DNA from: an uncultured Bacteroidales bacterium
GTDB lineage: Bacteria > Bacteroidota > Bacteroidia > Bacteroidales > Paludibacteraceae
NCBI GenBank assembly: GCA_902766045.1
Contig: CACXCA010000020.1
Location: 44,528-108,527 of the forward strand
Length of the DNA stretch: 64,000 nt
Direction of reading: 5' to 3'
Shown here piece after piece: positions 28,571 to 39,879 of the stretch (its first letter is position 1; every line of letters starts with the position of its first letter). The position numbers were made by a program, and so were the translations under genes. The notes beneath the pieces are model-generated. The model did no database searches and was not told the DNA's origin. It worked only from the letters and a program-made list of their open reading frames with translations.

Positions 28571-29506
28571 ATGGATTCCAAGAAACGATACAACGATTAC
28601 GCCTCTTATTTGAAAAAGCATTTTCAGAACAAAATGCAAAAAATCACCATACATGCAGGATTCTCATGTCCAAACAGAGACGGGAAAATCAGTTTTGGCG
28701 GATGTACCTATTGTAATAATCAAACATTCAATCCTGAATATTGCCAACCTAATAAAAGTATCACGCAACAAATCGACGAAGGAATTCAATTTTTTCAAAA
28801 AAAATACCCTGACCAACGCTATTTGGCCTATTTTCAAGCCTACACAAACACCTATGATCCTCTTCCCATTTTAATTCAAAAATACGAAGAGGCTCTTGCC
28901 CACCCTCTTGTGGATGGGATCATTATCGGCACCCGTCCCGACTGCATCGATCATTCCCTGCTTCAATACTTGCAACAGATTGCAAAACAGCATTATGTCA
29001 TGATTGAGTATGGAATCGAATCCACACATAACGAGACTTTAGAACTGATCAACCGAGGACACACCTACGAAGTGGCGGAGGAAGCAATACGGCTAACTGC
29101 CAGATATGGCATTGAGACGTGCGCCCATCTAATATTAGGACTGCCTAATGAATCGGTAGAAATCATGCTTTCTCATGCACAGAAGATTTCTCAATTGCCC
29201 CTTAATTGTATCAAATTACACCAATTACAATTAATCAAAGGCACCAAAATGGCAGAGCAATATACAATGCATCCTGAATGGTTTCACCTATTCACCGCAG
29301 ACGAATACATTGAACTACTTATTCAATTCATAAGACAACTCAACCCATCATTTGTCATAGAAAGATTCGTCTCTCAATCTCCTCCCTCGTTACTTTTAAC
29401 CAATGGCTGGGGACTAAAAAACTATGAATTTACAGCCAAATTAGAAAAAAGAATGAATCAATTAAATGTTCATCAAGGAGATTACTTGTTGGATCAACGA
29501 AATTGA
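28571..29506 (+). CDS. Radical SAM protein of the TIGR01212/YhcC family
   Basis: A 311-residue protein with an atypical radical SAM cluster motif, C-x11-C-x2-C (Cys33, Cys45, Cys48, in GFSCPNRDGKISFGGCTYC). The motif and the following NNQTFNPE, FQAYTNTY, IGTRPDCID and GIESTHNETLELINRGH blocks are diagnostic of the YhcC/TIGR01212 branch of COG1242. The substrate is not established. It is a single gene driven by its own promoter and is 70 bases upstream of the aminotransferase. Confidence 0.88.
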   Translation: MDSKKRYNDYASYLKKHFQNKMQKITIHAGFSCPNRDGKISFGGCTYCNNQTFNPEYCQPNKSITQQIDEGIQFFQKKYPDQRYLAYFQAYTNTYDPLPILIQKYEEALAHPLVDGIIIGTRPDCIDHSLLQYLQQIAKQHYVMIEYGIESTHNETLELINRGHTYEVAEEAIRLTARYGIETCAHLILGLPNESVEIMLSHAQKISQLPLNCIKLHQLQLIKGTKMAEQYTMHPEWFHLFTADEYIELLIQFIRQLNPSFVIERFVSQSPPSLLLTNGWGLKNYEFTAKLEKRMNQLNVHQGDYLLDQRN

Positions 29507-29526
29507 CTTAAAAAGGTTTCAAATCC

Positions 29527-29558
29527 TTTGATTAAATTCATTATTTAAAGTATATTTG
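29527..29558 (+). promoter_or_regulatory. Aminotransferase promoter (-33 TTTG, -7 TATATTTG)
   Basis: TTTG at 29527-29530 and TATATTTG at 29551-29558 with a 20-base spacer match the Bacteroidetes promoter consensus at both elements. An in-frame TTG at 29556 lies inside the -7 box, so the ATG at 29577 is preferred. Confidence 0.75.
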
Positions 29559-29576
29559 CAAAAAATAGTAAATTTT

Positions 29577-30776
29577 ATGCCACAGACATCGAATCGTGGG
29601 CTTGTAATGCCACAATCTCCTATTAGGAAGTTAGTTCCTCTTGCCGACAAAGCAAAGGAACGTGGAATTAAAGTATATCACCTAAATATTGGTCAGCCAG
29701 ACCTAAAAACACCAAAGATTGCTTTAGATGCGTTGAAAAAGATTGACAGAGAGATTCTAGAATATAGTCCGAGCGACGGCATCAAAAGTTTAAAAATAAA
29801 ACTTGCTGAGTATTATCATAAATTTAATATCGAGGTTACAGCTGATGATATCATCATCACGTGTGGAGGATCAGAAGCTGTGAACTTTGCTTTTATGGCT
29901 TGTCTAGATCCAGGCGATGAAATCATCGTGCCAGAACCTGCTTATGCTAATTATACAGCTTTTGCCATAGCTGCAGGTGCCACTATCAAGCCGATCTTAT
30001 CTTCAATCGAAGAAGGATTCGCTCTTCCTCACATTGAAAAATTTGAGGAGATGATTACACCTCGCACAAAAGGTATATTGATATGTAATCCAAACAACCC
30101 AACAGGCTATCTATACAATCAAAAAGAGATGAACAAGATTCGTGATCTTGTGAAGAAATATGATCTGTTCCTATTCTCTGACGAAGTATATAGAGAGTTC
30201 TGCTACACAGGTGCTCCATATATTTCGGCCTTTCATCTAAAAGGCATCGAAGAGAATGTAATCTTGTTTGATTCCGTTTCTAAACGATATAGTGAATGTG
30301 GTATTCGCGTTGGTGCATTGGTTTCTAAGAACGCAGAAGTCAGAAAGAACGTCATGAAATTCTGCCAAGCAAGACTTAGTCCTCCATTAATTGGTCAAAT
30401 CATTGCTGAAGCCTCCATGGACACACCAGAAGAATACATGTTGGAAATGTACAATGAATATGTAGAACGCCGTAAATATCTTATCGATGGTCTAAATCGT
30501 ATTCCAGGCGTTTACTCCCCTATTCCAATGGGCGCATTTTATACTGTAGCTCGTCTTCCGATTGATGACTCCGACAAGTTCTGCGCTTGGTTACTTAATG
30601 AATTCAGTTATGAAGGACAAACTGTAATGATGGCGCCAGCATCTGGATTTTACACGGGTCACGATGTAGGAAAAGATGAAGTTCGTGTTGCTTACGTACT
30701 TGAAAAAGAAGAATTAGCGAAAGCTTTATTTGTATTGAAAAAAGCTCTTGAAGTATATCCTGGACGTACTCTATAA
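29577..30776 (+). CDS. PLP-dependent class I aminotransferase (aspartate aminotransferase-like)
   Basis: A 399-residue fold-type I aminotransferase. Characteristic segments are VYHLNIGQPDLKTP, the cofactor loop GGSEAVNFAF, CNPNNPTGYLY with the conserved Asn, FLFSDEVYREF with the PLP-interacting Asp and Tyr, the Schiff-base lysine in SVSKRYSECGIRVG, and the substrate-carboxylate Arg within ARLSPP or the later VRVAYV. Such enzymes transfer amino groups between aspartate or other amino acids and 2-oxoglutarate. Its exact substrate is not fixed by sequence. The last codons form the left arm of a terminator. Confidence 0.88.
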   Translation: MPQTSNRGLVMPQSPIRKLVPLADKAKERGIKVYHLNIGQPDLKTPKIALDALKKIDREILEYSPSDGIKSLKIKLAEYYHKFNIEVTADDIIITCGGSEAVNFAFMACLDPGDEIIVPEPAYANYTAFAIAAGATIKPILSSIEEGFALPHIEKFEEMITPRTKGILICNPNNPTGYLYNQKEMNKIRDLVKKYDLFLFSDEVYREFCYTGAPYISAFHLKGIEENVILFDSVSKRYSECGIRVGALVSKNAEVRKNVMKFCQARLSPPLIGQIIAEASMDTPEEYMLEMYNEYVERRKYLIDGLNRIPGVYSPIPMGAFYTVARLPIDDSDKFCAWLLNEFSYEGQTVMMAPASGFYTGHDVGKDEVRVAYVLEKEELAKALFVLKKALEVYPGRTL

Positions 30777-30792
30777 AAAGTACGTCCTTTTT
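30762..30792 (+). terminator. Terminator overlapping the aminotransferase stop
   Basis: Stem GGACGTACT / AGTACGTCC with an 8-base loop followed by TTTTT. The left arm is coding and the stop codon (30774-30776) sits in the loop. Confidence 0.85.
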
Positions 30793-30815
30793 CCTATCTA
30801 TGAAATTCAGTTGTA

Positions 30816-32063
30816 ATGAACTACGAACTATTTATTGCAAAAAAAATATTTTTCAGCAAGAACGGACAAGAACAAATTTCTCGTCCCATAGTTCGTCTCG
30901 CCACAGCGGGCGTTGCTATCAGTCTAGCTGTCATGCTGATTGCTGTAGGCGTAGTAATAGGATTTAAGAAAGAAGTCAGGGAGAAACTGATTGGATTTGG
31001 ATCTCACATCCAAGTATCAGCCTCCTTCAACAATCAAACCTACGAGACAAAACCTATTCAATTCGATTCTACCCTATTGCAACAAATCCGCCAATCCCCC
31101 TATGTCAAACATGCGCAATGCTTTGCCACCCAGCCAGGCATCATAAAAGTGAGCGACGATTTCCAAGGCATCGTCTTAAAGGGAATCGACAAAGACTTCG
31201 ATTGGACATTTTTTCAAAACAACCTAATTGAAGGCAAAACATTTTCTATATCTGATACGACAACATCCAACGAGACTTTGTTGTCTAAAAAATTAGCAGA
31301 CATGCTACATTTGTCTGTGAACGACAAGTTTTTTGCCTACTTCATCATCAACGGGAAAGTACGAGTCCGTCCATTGATCGTCTCAGGCATTTATTCAACT
31401 GGCTTCTCCGACTATGATAAAATATTTATCATAGGAGACATTAAACATATACGGAAACTCAACCAATGGGAAAACGAACAATGCAGCGGATTAGAAATCG
31501 AAGTGAACGACTTTGACAAAATGGACGAAGCCATCGACAACATATATCCTATCATTGGAAACATGTATGATCAAGACGGAAACTACTACATGCTAAAAAC
31601 CATACAAGAGATTAACCCTCAAATTTTCAGCTGGCTAAATCTATTAGACATGAATGCGATTGTTATCCTGCTACTCATGATGCTCGTCGCAGGATTCACC
31701 ATGGTCTCAGGTCTTCTCATTTTAATATTGGACCGAACAAACATGATTGGTATATTAAAAGCATTAGGAGCTTCCAATAACAGTTTACAGAAACTGTTCC
31801 ACTATGTTTCCCTTTTCATTGTAGGAAGAGGAATGATTATTGGAAATCTTTTAGGTCTTATATTAATCTTCCTACAAAAGAGATATAAAATCATTCCTTT
31901 AGATCCCGACATTTATTACACAGATGCTGTGCCAATTGAATTATCCTGGATAAATATCATATTAATCAACGTAGGCGTTTTGATTATCTCCTCATTGATT
32001 TTACGACTATCCACGTTTATCATAAGTAAAATATCACCCATTAAATCTATTCAATTCGAATAA
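30816..32063 (+). CDS. FtsX-like ABC transporter permease (LolC/LolE type)
   Basis: A 415-residue inner-membrane protein with one N-terminal helix (IVRLATAGVAISLAVMLIAVGV), a large periplasmic domain of about 210 residues, and three C-terminal helices (IVILLLMMLVAGFTMVSGLL and two more). MacB-like and FtsX-like domains are both recognisable; the motif DRTNMIGILKALGASNNSLQ before the second cytoplasmic loop is typical of LolC/LolE permeases, which extract lipoproteins from the inner membrane. The matching ATPase is not in the neighbourhood. It precedes tgt by 17 bases. Confidence 0.85.
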   Translation: MNYELFIAKKIFFSKNGQEQISRPIVRLATAGVAISLAVMLIAVGVVIGFKKEVREKLIGFGSHIQVSASFNNQTYETKPIQFDSTLLQQIRQSPYVKHAQCFATQPGIIKVSDDFQGIVLKGIDKDFDWTFFQNNLIEGKTFSISDTTTSNETLLSKKLADMLHLSVNDKFFAYFIINGKVRVRPLIVSGIYSTGFSDYDKIFIIGDIKHIRKLNQWENEQCSGLEIEVNDFDKMDEAIDNIYPIIGNMYDQDGNYYMLKTIQEINPQIFSWLNLLDMNAIVILLLMMLVAGFTMVSGLLILILDRTNMIGILKALGASNNSLQKLFHYVSLFIVGRGMIIGNLLGLILIFLQKRYKIIPLDPDIYYTDAVPIELSWINIILINVGVLIISSLILRLSTFIISKISPIKSIQFE

Positions 32064-32080
32064 GATAATTTTATATCAAA

Positions 32081-33211
32081 ATGCAATTTCAATTACAATA
32101 CACCGATCCTAAAAGCAATGCCAGAGCAGGGTTAATCACAACCGACCATGGTACGATAGAAACCCCTATTTTCATGCCCGTAGGAACTGCAGGAACTGTA
32201 AAAGCAGTTCATCAAAGAGAAATCAATGATGATATCAAAGCACAGATTATCTTAGGAAACACCTATCATCTATATCTACGTCCGGGCTTAGACATACTAG
32301 AAAAAGCGGGAGGATTACATAAATTCAATGGGTGGAACAAACCTATTCTTACTGACAGTGGCGGTTTTCAAGTATTCTCACTATCCGAGAACAGAAAACT
32401 CACCGAAGAAGGATGCATATTCAGATCTCATATCGATGGGTCAAAACATATGTTCACACCAGAAAACATCGTAGATATACAACGGACCATCGGAGCGGAT
32501 ATCATCATGGCACTTGACGAGTGTACGCCAGGAACCGCTGACTATAACTATGCAAAACGTTCATTGGAAAGAACCATGCGCTGGCTAGATCGTGGATTAA
32601 AACACTTCGATGAAACGGAAGCGAAGTATGGCTATAGTCAAACATTCTTCCCAATTGTTCAAGGCTGCACATACAAAGATTTACGAATGAAAGCCGCAGA
32701 AGACATTGCAAAGAAAGAAAGAGAAGGTAATGCAATCGGAGGTCTGGCTGTAGGAGAACCTGCAGAAGTAATGTATGAAATGATTGAGGTGGTAAACGAA
32801 ATACTACCCAAAGACAAACCTCGTTACTTAATGGGAGTTGGAACTCCTATCAATATTCTAGAAGGTATTGAACGCGGCATTGACATGTTCGATTGCGTCA
32901 TGCCAACGAGAAACGGAAGAAACGGATTACTCTTCACCCAAAATGGAACCATGAATATGAGAAACAAGAAATGGGCGGATGATTTTTCTCCATTAGATCC
33001 TGACGGAACATCATACGTTGACTCATTTTACTCAAAAGCGTATGTAAGACATCTATTCGTCGCAAACGAAATATTAGCCCTACAAATTGCATCCATTCAT
33101 AATCTTGCATTTTATCTCTGGCTAGTAAAAGAAGCCCGAAAACACATCATCGAAGGTACTTTTTCTTCTTGGAAAGATTCAATGGTAAGGAAATTGAACG
33201 TTCGATTATAA
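32081..33211 (+). CDS. tgt: Queuine tRNA-ribosyltransferase (bacterial TGT) without the zinc cysteines
   Basis: A 376-residue enzyme that exchanges guanine 34 for preQ1 in tRNAs with GUN anticodons. The general acid Asp92 (TDSGGFQ), the substrate-binding MALDECTP and GGLAVGEP loops, and the nucleophile Asp271 in DCVMPTRNGRNG are intact. The usual C-terminal zinc site (CxCxxC plus a later His) is absent: residues 308-318 read DGTSYVDSFYS, although the later IHN histidine (His340) remains. Length is otherwise normal. It is 17 bases behind the FtsX-like gene and 39 bases before the LptFG-like gene. Confidence 0.95.
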   Translation: MQFQLQYTDPKSNARAGLITTDHGTIETPIFMPVGTAGTVKAVHQREINDDIKAQIILGNTYHLYLRPGLDILEKAGGLHKFNGWNKPILTDSGGFQVFSLSENRKLTEEGCIFRSHIDGSKHMFTPENIVDIQRTIGADIIMALDECTPGTADYNYAKRSLERTMRWLDRGLKHFDETEAKYGYSQTFFPIVQGCTYKDLRMKAAEDIAKKEREGNAIGGLAVGEPAEVMYEMIEVVNEILPKDKPRYLMGVGTPINILEGIERGIDMFDCVMPTRNGRNGLLFTQNGTMNMRNKKWADDFSPLDPDGTSYVDSFYSKAYVRHLFVANEILALQIASIHNLAFYLWLVKEARKHIIEGTFSSWKDSMVRKLNVRL

Positions 33212-33250
33212 AAATTTAATGTAATATTGCATATCCTTATATTTCAGAAA

Positions 33251-34378
33251 ATGCTAAAGAAAATAGATAAATACATTATAAATAAATTTCTAGGTACATT
33301 TTTCCTTGCCATCATCCTAATCATCAGCATTGCTGTCGTATTTGACATCACAGAAAAGATCGATGACTTCATGGAAAATCAAGCGCCCTTGAAAGCAATC
33401 ATCTTTGATTATTATCTAAATTTCATCCCGTACTACGCGAATCTATTTAGTCCTCTCTTTACATTCATTGCAGTTATCTTTTTTACATCCAAACTGGCGG
33501 ACAACTCCGAGATCATTGCCATGTTTGCCTCCGGCATAAGTTTCCACCGACTGGTAAAACCCTATTTGATATCTGCCAGCATAATTGCCATCATGTCTTT
33601 TATTCTAGGTAGTATCATTATTCCTCCTGCTAACAAAGAGAGATTAGCCTTTCAAGAGGTTTATGTAAAAAAACGACAGAAAGACCAAGCCATCAAAATT
33701 CAGTTATGGATCGAGAGCGATCAAGTCCTATTTATTGACTATTACGATAAAAGCATACAGGTAGGACACAGAGCATCTGTCGATTTTTTTGACGGGAAAA
33801 GCTTAAAGAAAAGGATTACTGCACATGATATTGAATGGACTGGCGGCGATCAATGGAAATTATCCAACTATGTGATAAGAGAATTTGACGGATTATATGA
33901 GAAGATTGAGAAAGGTAATGAAATGATGATAACAATGAATGTCATCCCAGACGATTTTTATATCTTCTCCGGTATGCAGGAACAGATGTCAACCTCCGAA
34001 CTTTCTCACTACATAGAACGTCAGAGAATACGAGGTGTAGGCAATATAAAAGATTTTGAAATTGAATATGCCAAGCGGTTCTCATTCCCATTTGCCGCAT
34101 TTATTCTAACCATCATCGGTGTCTCACTCTCATCTAAAAAAATCAAAGGTGGCATGGGTATCAATCTGGGACTCGGCTTGCTACTGAGTTGTATATACAT
34201 ATTATTCTACTCCGTATCATCAACCTTTGCCATTAACGGATCACTTTCCCCAACACTCGCGGTATGGCTTCCAAATATAACCTTTGGTATTATTGCCGTA
34301 ATCTTATATCGGAAAGCTGCCTTCATCAATAAACCACGAAACAAAAAGTGGTTATTTCTATTAAAAAACAGACAATAA
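33251..34378 (+). CDS. LPS export permease of the LptF/LptG (YjgP/YjgQ) family
   Basis: A 375-residue inner-membrane protein. Three N-terminal membrane helices (residues ~10-120), a periplasmic jellyroll-type domain, and three C-terminal helices correspond to the LptF/G topology. The start LKKIDKYIINKFLGTFFLA and KRFSFPFAAFILTIIGVSLS are characteristic. It works with the LptB ATPase to pull lipopolysaccharide out of the inner membrane. The frame opens at a TTG (33227), but ATG 33251 starts the conserved segment. It is the last gene of the FtsX-tgt-lptFG group and is followed by a 19-bp terminator. Confidence 0.88.
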   Translation: MLKKIDKYIINKFLGTFFLAIILIISIAVVFDITEKIDDFMENQAPLKAIIFDYYLNFIPYYANLFSPLFTFIAVIFFTSKLADNSEIIAMFASGISFHRLVKPYLISASIIAIMSFILGSIIIPPANKERLAFQEVYVKKRQKDQAIKIQLWIESDQVLFIDYYDKSIQVGHRASVDFFDGKSLKKRITAHDIEWTGGDQWKLSNYVIREFDGLYEKIEKGNEMMITMNVIPDDFYIFSGMQEQMSTSELSHYIERQRIRGVGNIKDFEIEYAKRFSFPFAAFILTIIGVSLSSKKIKGGMGINLGLGLLLSCIYILFYSVSSTFAINGSLSPTLAVWLPNITFGIIAVILYRKAAFINKPRNKKWLFLLKNRQ

Positions 34379-34391
34379 TTTTATCTATCAT

Positions 34392-34438
34392 AAAATGGAG
34401 AGGGGCGCAACGATGATGTTTGCGCCCCTCTCCATTTT
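34392..34438 (+). terminator. Strong 19-bp hairpin terminator
   Basis: Perfect complementary 19-base arms (AAAATGGAGAGGGGCGCAA and complement) around a 9-base loop, just after the LptFG-like gene. The stem begins with A and ends with T, so it can also stop transcription from the opposite direction. Confidence 0.9.
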
Positions 34439-34532
34439 AATATACTATCCAAAAGTCCCACTATTACATAGGACTTTCGATGACCTAAAATACGAAATGA
34501 TAAAATACCAATCTATAAGATTGACAGAAGAA

Positions 34533-34745
34533 TTATTTACAGATGAAACCTCTAATAGTATCATTTTCCGCACGAGTGCTCAAACTAGAACACTCATCAA
34601 CTGTCATATCTTCATAATCAGCTGTATAACTAGGCACTTCTACACCTTTTTCATCTAAATATGTACAATGACAATCTTTCTTCGTACATGATACTCCGCC
34701 TAATACAAGGACAAAAGCACCTAATGCAAAAAAAATATTCTTCAT
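34533..34745 (-). CDS. Small cysteine-containing lipoprotein, unknown function
   Basis: A 70-residue protein with a lipoprotein signal (MKNIFFALGAFVLVLGGVSC) and a short mature part containing CTKKDCHCTYLDEKG and DECSS, ending FICK: six cysteines in ~50 mature residues. The frame opens upstream at 34799, but ATG 34745 gives the correct signal. It lies between pheT and the strong terminator, on the same strand as pheT, with its own candidate -7 box TATATTTG at 34843-34850. No family is recognised. Confidence 0.7.
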   Translation of the reverse strand: MKNIFFALGAFVLVLGGVSCTKKDCHCTYLDEKGVEVPSYTADYEDMTVDECSSLSTRAENDTIRGFICK

Positions 34746-34842
34746 TTTGACTTCAATAAAATTATTGCCTACTCTTTCAGTGGTTTTCAGCACCCCCACA
34801 TTTTATTTCCAGTGAATTAATAAAATTCACCTTTTGCAAAGA

Positions 34843-34850
34843 CAAATATA
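34843..34850 (-). promoter_or_regulatory. Candidate promoter -7 box of small lipoprotein
   Basis: TATATTTG on the - strand, just past the pheT stop (34855) and 98 bases before ATG 34745. Confidence 0.4.
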
Positions 34851-34854
34851 ATGA

Positions 34855-37320
34855 TTATCGAATCTTTGCACCTAATTTTTCTTCAAAATTCTTTATCAAC
34901 TTATTCATGATTGCATCAATCTGCGTATCAGTCAAAGTCTTAGTCATATCTTGTAGGATAAAACTTACAGCATATGATTTCTTGTCTGATGGCAGATTCT
35001 TACCCTCATATACATCAAACAAATATACATCCTTCAAGAGTTTCTTCTCCGTTTCATTAGCTATCTTAACGATATCAGCGAACTTAGTGTTCTTATCAAT
35101 CAACAATGCTAAATCACGTTTTACTTCAGGGAATTTAGAAATCTCTGTATAAGAAACCTTATGTTTCTTTAATTCTGACAAGATATTATTCCACTCTAAA
35201 TCAGCGAAGAATACATCCGTATCAATATCTAACTTCGATGTAAGTTTTTTAGACACAACACCCAAAGTAGCCAACAGTTTACCTGCAGGGGTCAACATAG
35301 TCAGACCCTCAGAAATTAAATCATCCGCATATTCACCTATCACCAACTGTTTCTTCTGAATACCTAAACGAGCGAAGATATTATCAACATAAGCTGACAA
35401 TTGATAGAATGTTGATTTTTCCTGTTTCAAGACCCAACTCGTTGAAGTCTTATTACCAGCAAGCCATATACCTAAATGGAAATCCTCTGAATAAGGTTTC
35501 AATGGTTGTTCTTGTGTAGATTCCTTCGATGGATCTTTATGATAGCAATTACCAAACTCATAAAATTTAACATCTCCGTTTTTCCTATTTATATTATAAG
35601 CTACACTTTCTAATCCACCGAACAACAACGTCTGACGCATACAACCCAAATCAGCACTCAACGGATTCATAACATTGATGGTTGTATCTGCTGTATATTT
35701 TTGGCACTCTGCATAATATGAAATCTTCGTCAATGAGTTATTCATGATTTCATGGAATCCACAACCTGTCAATTGTTCAGAAATCATATTCTGTAACTTC
35801 AATGAATTAGGAGTTGAAGAGTATGTGATTGACGAATGAATTGTTGTACCACACTCTACATTATCATATCCATAGATACGAAGGATATCTTCAATCACAT
35901 CCACATCACGTTGCACATCTACACGATAAGTAGGCACTTCCAACTGCAATGAAGTTTCATTTTCATCCTTAATCTTTATCTCCAATCCATTTAAGATTGT
36001 CTTTATCTGATCTTTTGTTATTTCCTTACCAACCAAGGTATTAACCTTTTGATAAGACAAATTAACAGGGAAATCAGCTACTTTTTCTGGATAATTATCA
36101 AATACTTCTGATGAAATCGTACCACCTGCCACTTCTTGAATCAGCAATGCAGTCTGTTTCAATATAGTTAATGTCTTGTTTGGATCACAACCACGTTCAT
36201 AGCGGAAAGAAGCATCCGTATTAAGTCCATGACGACGAGCCGTTTTACGTATAGAGACAGGATTGAAATAAGCACTTTCAATAAACACATTCTTTGTGGT
36301 TTCCGTCACACCCGAATGCAATCCACCGAAGACACCTGCCAAACAAGCACCGCCTTTCTCATCACAGATCATCAAATCATCTGCACTCAACGTACGTTCT
36401 ACCCCATCCAATGTAATGAACTTAGTTCCTTCCGTTAAATTTTTCACAATGATATGCTTACCTTCCATCTTATCCACATCAAAAGCGTGCAGAGGCTGAC
36501 CCATAGAATGAAGCATAAAATTCGTCACATCCACAACATTATTGATTGGACGTAGCCCTATGGTTCTTAAAAGTTTCTGCATCCATTCTGGAGATTCTTT
36601 AACAGTGACACCAGCAACTACCACTCCAGAATAACGAGGACAAGCCTTCTCATTCTCTATCGTAACCTTTACAGGATAATTATTATTCTCAACTTTAAAC
36701 GCTGTAACATCAGGTTCCTTTAAACTATATTTTCCAGGAACATGGAATGATAAATAAGCTGCCAAATCACGAGCCACACCATAATGGGAAGCAGCATCAA
36801 TACGATTAGGCGTTATATCTACCTCAATTACATAATCTTTTTCAATCTTATAATAATCCTTCGCCAATGTACCGACAACACAATTGGATGGCAATTCAAT
36901 AATTCCCTCATGACTCGTACCAATTCCAATTTCATCTTCAGCACACAACATACCGAAAGATTCCACACCACGTAATTTAGAACGTTTTATCGTAAATGAT
37001 TGATCTCCTTCATACAACTTAGTTCCAATAGTTGCTACTATTGTCTTCAACCCTTTTCTGCAATTTGCTGCTCCACAAACAATCTGAAGCGGCTCACCAG
37101 AACCAACATTCACCTTTGTCACATGTAAATGATCTGAATCCGGATGATTTTCACACTCAATCACTTCTCCTACCACCAAACCTTCTAAACCTCCTTTTAT
37201 GGATTCAACTTCTTCTACACCACCTACTTCTAGACCTATGGAAGTTAAAATCTTTGACACCTCCTCTGGTGCAATATCAAGGTTGATATACCTTTTTAAC
37301 CAATTGTATGAAATATTCAT
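34855..37320 (-). CDS. pheT: Phenylalanine-tRNA ligase beta subunit
   Basis: An 821-residue protein of full length. In order: N-terminal region, an OB-fold tRNA-binding domain (residues ~40-155, VGEVIECENHPDSDHLHVTK), B3/B4 editing domain (PRYSGVVVAGVTVKESPEWMQ; HAFDVDKM), B5 domain, a catalytic-like core, and a C-terminal anticodon-binding FDX-ACB domain (VKRDLALLIDKNTKFADIV). It pairs with PheS, which is not in the window, to charge tRNA-Phe. Its promoter box (TAATTTTG at 37381-37388) is divergent from that of the Fur-family gene. Confidence 0.96.
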   Translation of the reverse strand: MNISYNWLKRYINLDIAPEEVSKILTSIGLEVGGVEEVESIKGGLEGLVVGEVIECENHPDSDHLHVTKVNVGSGEPLQIVCGAANCRKGLKTIVATIGTKLYEGDQSFTIKRSKLRGVESFGMLCAEDEIGIGTSHEGIIELPSNCVVGTLAKDYYKIEKDYVIEVDITPNRIDAASHYGVARDLAAYLSFHVPGKYSLKEPDVTAFKVENNNYPVKVTIENEKACPRYSGVVVAGVTVKESPEWMQKLLRTIGLRPINNVVDVTNFMLHSMGQPLHAFDVDKMEGKHIIVKNLTEGTKFITLDGVERTLSADDLMICDEKGGACLAGVFGGLHSGVTETTKNVFIESAYFNPVSIRKTARRHGLNTDASFRYERGCDPNKTLTILKQTALLIQEVAGGTISSEVFDNYPEKVADFPVNLSYQKVNTLVGKEITKDQIKTILNGLEIKIKDENETSLQLEVPTYRVDVQRDVDVIEDILRIYGYDNVECGTTIHSSITYSSTPNSLKLQNMISEQLTGCGFHEIMNNSLTKISYYAECQKYTADTTINVMNPLSADLGCMRQTLLFGGLESVAYNINRKNGDVKFYEFGNCYHKDPSKESTQEQPLKPYSEDFHLGIWLAGNKTSTSWVLKQEKSTFYQLSAYVDNIFARLGIQKKQLVIGEYADDLISEGLTMLTPAGKLLATLGVVSKKLTSKLDIDTDVFFADLEWNNILSELKKHKVSYTEISKFPEVKRDLALLIDKNTKFADIVKIANETEKKLLKDVYLFDVYEGKNLPSDKKSYAVSFILQDMTKTLTDTQIDAIMNKLIKNFEEKLGAKIR

Positions 37321-37380
37321 TGTTATTTATATTTGTTCCTTTTTTAGTCAGACTAAAAGAAAAAGTCATTTTTCAAAACG

Positions 37381-37388
37381 CAAAATTA
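37381..37388 (-). promoter_or_regulatory. pheT promoter -7 box
   Basis: TAATTTTG on the - strand matches TAnnTTTG, 61 bases before the pheT ATG. Confidence 0.5.
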
Positions 37389-37422
37389 AAAAAAATATAC
37401 CATCAAACGAAAAAAAATATCA

Positions 37423-37430
37423 TAACTTTG
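37423..37430 (+). promoter_or_regulatory. Fur-family gene promoter -7 box
   Basis: TAACTTTG fits TAnnTTTG and leaves an ~85-base leader before ATG 37524. No clear -33 element is seen. Confidence 0.45.
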
Positions 37431-37523
37431 TTTTATAAAATCATTCACACAAAACGAATTTCGGTTCGCATGCAGTACCCGTTAACAACGACTTACTCGT
37501 GAAGAAAAAGAGACAAAAAAAAT

Positions 37524-37994
37524 ATGGATAATTCAAAAAAAGATTCAAGCAAAAATAGCAAAGAGACCATTCAACAAATTCTCTCCGATGAAATCGAACG
37601 AAGAGGACTACGAAAAACACCCGAAAGATTTACCATATTAGAAGAGATCTATCAAACGGAGGGTCACTTCACCGTCGATTCGTTATACAATCAATTAAAC
37701 GAGAAGAATTATCACCTTAGTCGCGCGACCATCTACAACACGGTGGAATTTTTATATGAATGTCATTTGGTACTCAAACATTACTTTCACAAAGAAGCAG
37801 AATACGAAAAATGTTTCAATTGCAAAGTGCATCATCATTTAGTTTGCACAAAATGCGGAATGGTGAAAGAATTTACCGACTCCAATATTCGTCGTGATGT
37901 GCAAACACGTCATTACAAAAAATTCGACATGACTCATTTTTCGCTCGTCGTTTATGGACTTTGCGAGAAATGTCAAAACAATCATCAAGTTTAA
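37524..37994 (+). CDS. Fur-family metal-dependent transcriptional regulator
   Basis: A 156-residue repressor. A winged-helix domain (LRKTPERFTILEEIYQTEGH; LSRATIYNTVEFLYE) is followed by a dimerisation domain with the metal-binding KVHHHLVCTKCGMVKEF and a second CEKC near the C terminus. The two CxxC pairs are the structural zinc site of Fur and PerR type proteins. The N terminus has a Ser/Lys-rich extension of ~20 residues. Which metal or peroxide it senses cannot be read directly; Fur and PerR are the main options. It stands alone between pheT and the ATP synthase operon. It is the only candidate in the window for regulating feoAB. Confidence 0.9.
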   Translation: MDNSKKDSSKNSKETIQQILSDEIERRGLRKTPERFTILEEIYQTEGHFTVDSLYNQLNEKNYHLSRATIYNTVEFLYECHLVLKHYFHKEAEYEKCFNCKVHHHLVCTKCGMVKEFTDSNIRRDVQTRHYKKFDMTHFSLVVYGLCEKCQNNHQV

Positions 37995-39859
<1,865 letters not shown>

Positions 39860-39879
39860 CAGACTAAAAAATCGGCAGT

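Noticed and set aside
34812..34830. Small inverted repeat (GTGAATT/AATTCAC) behind pheT as a terminator
   Set aside because: Only 7 AT-rich base pairs and no T run on the - strand.
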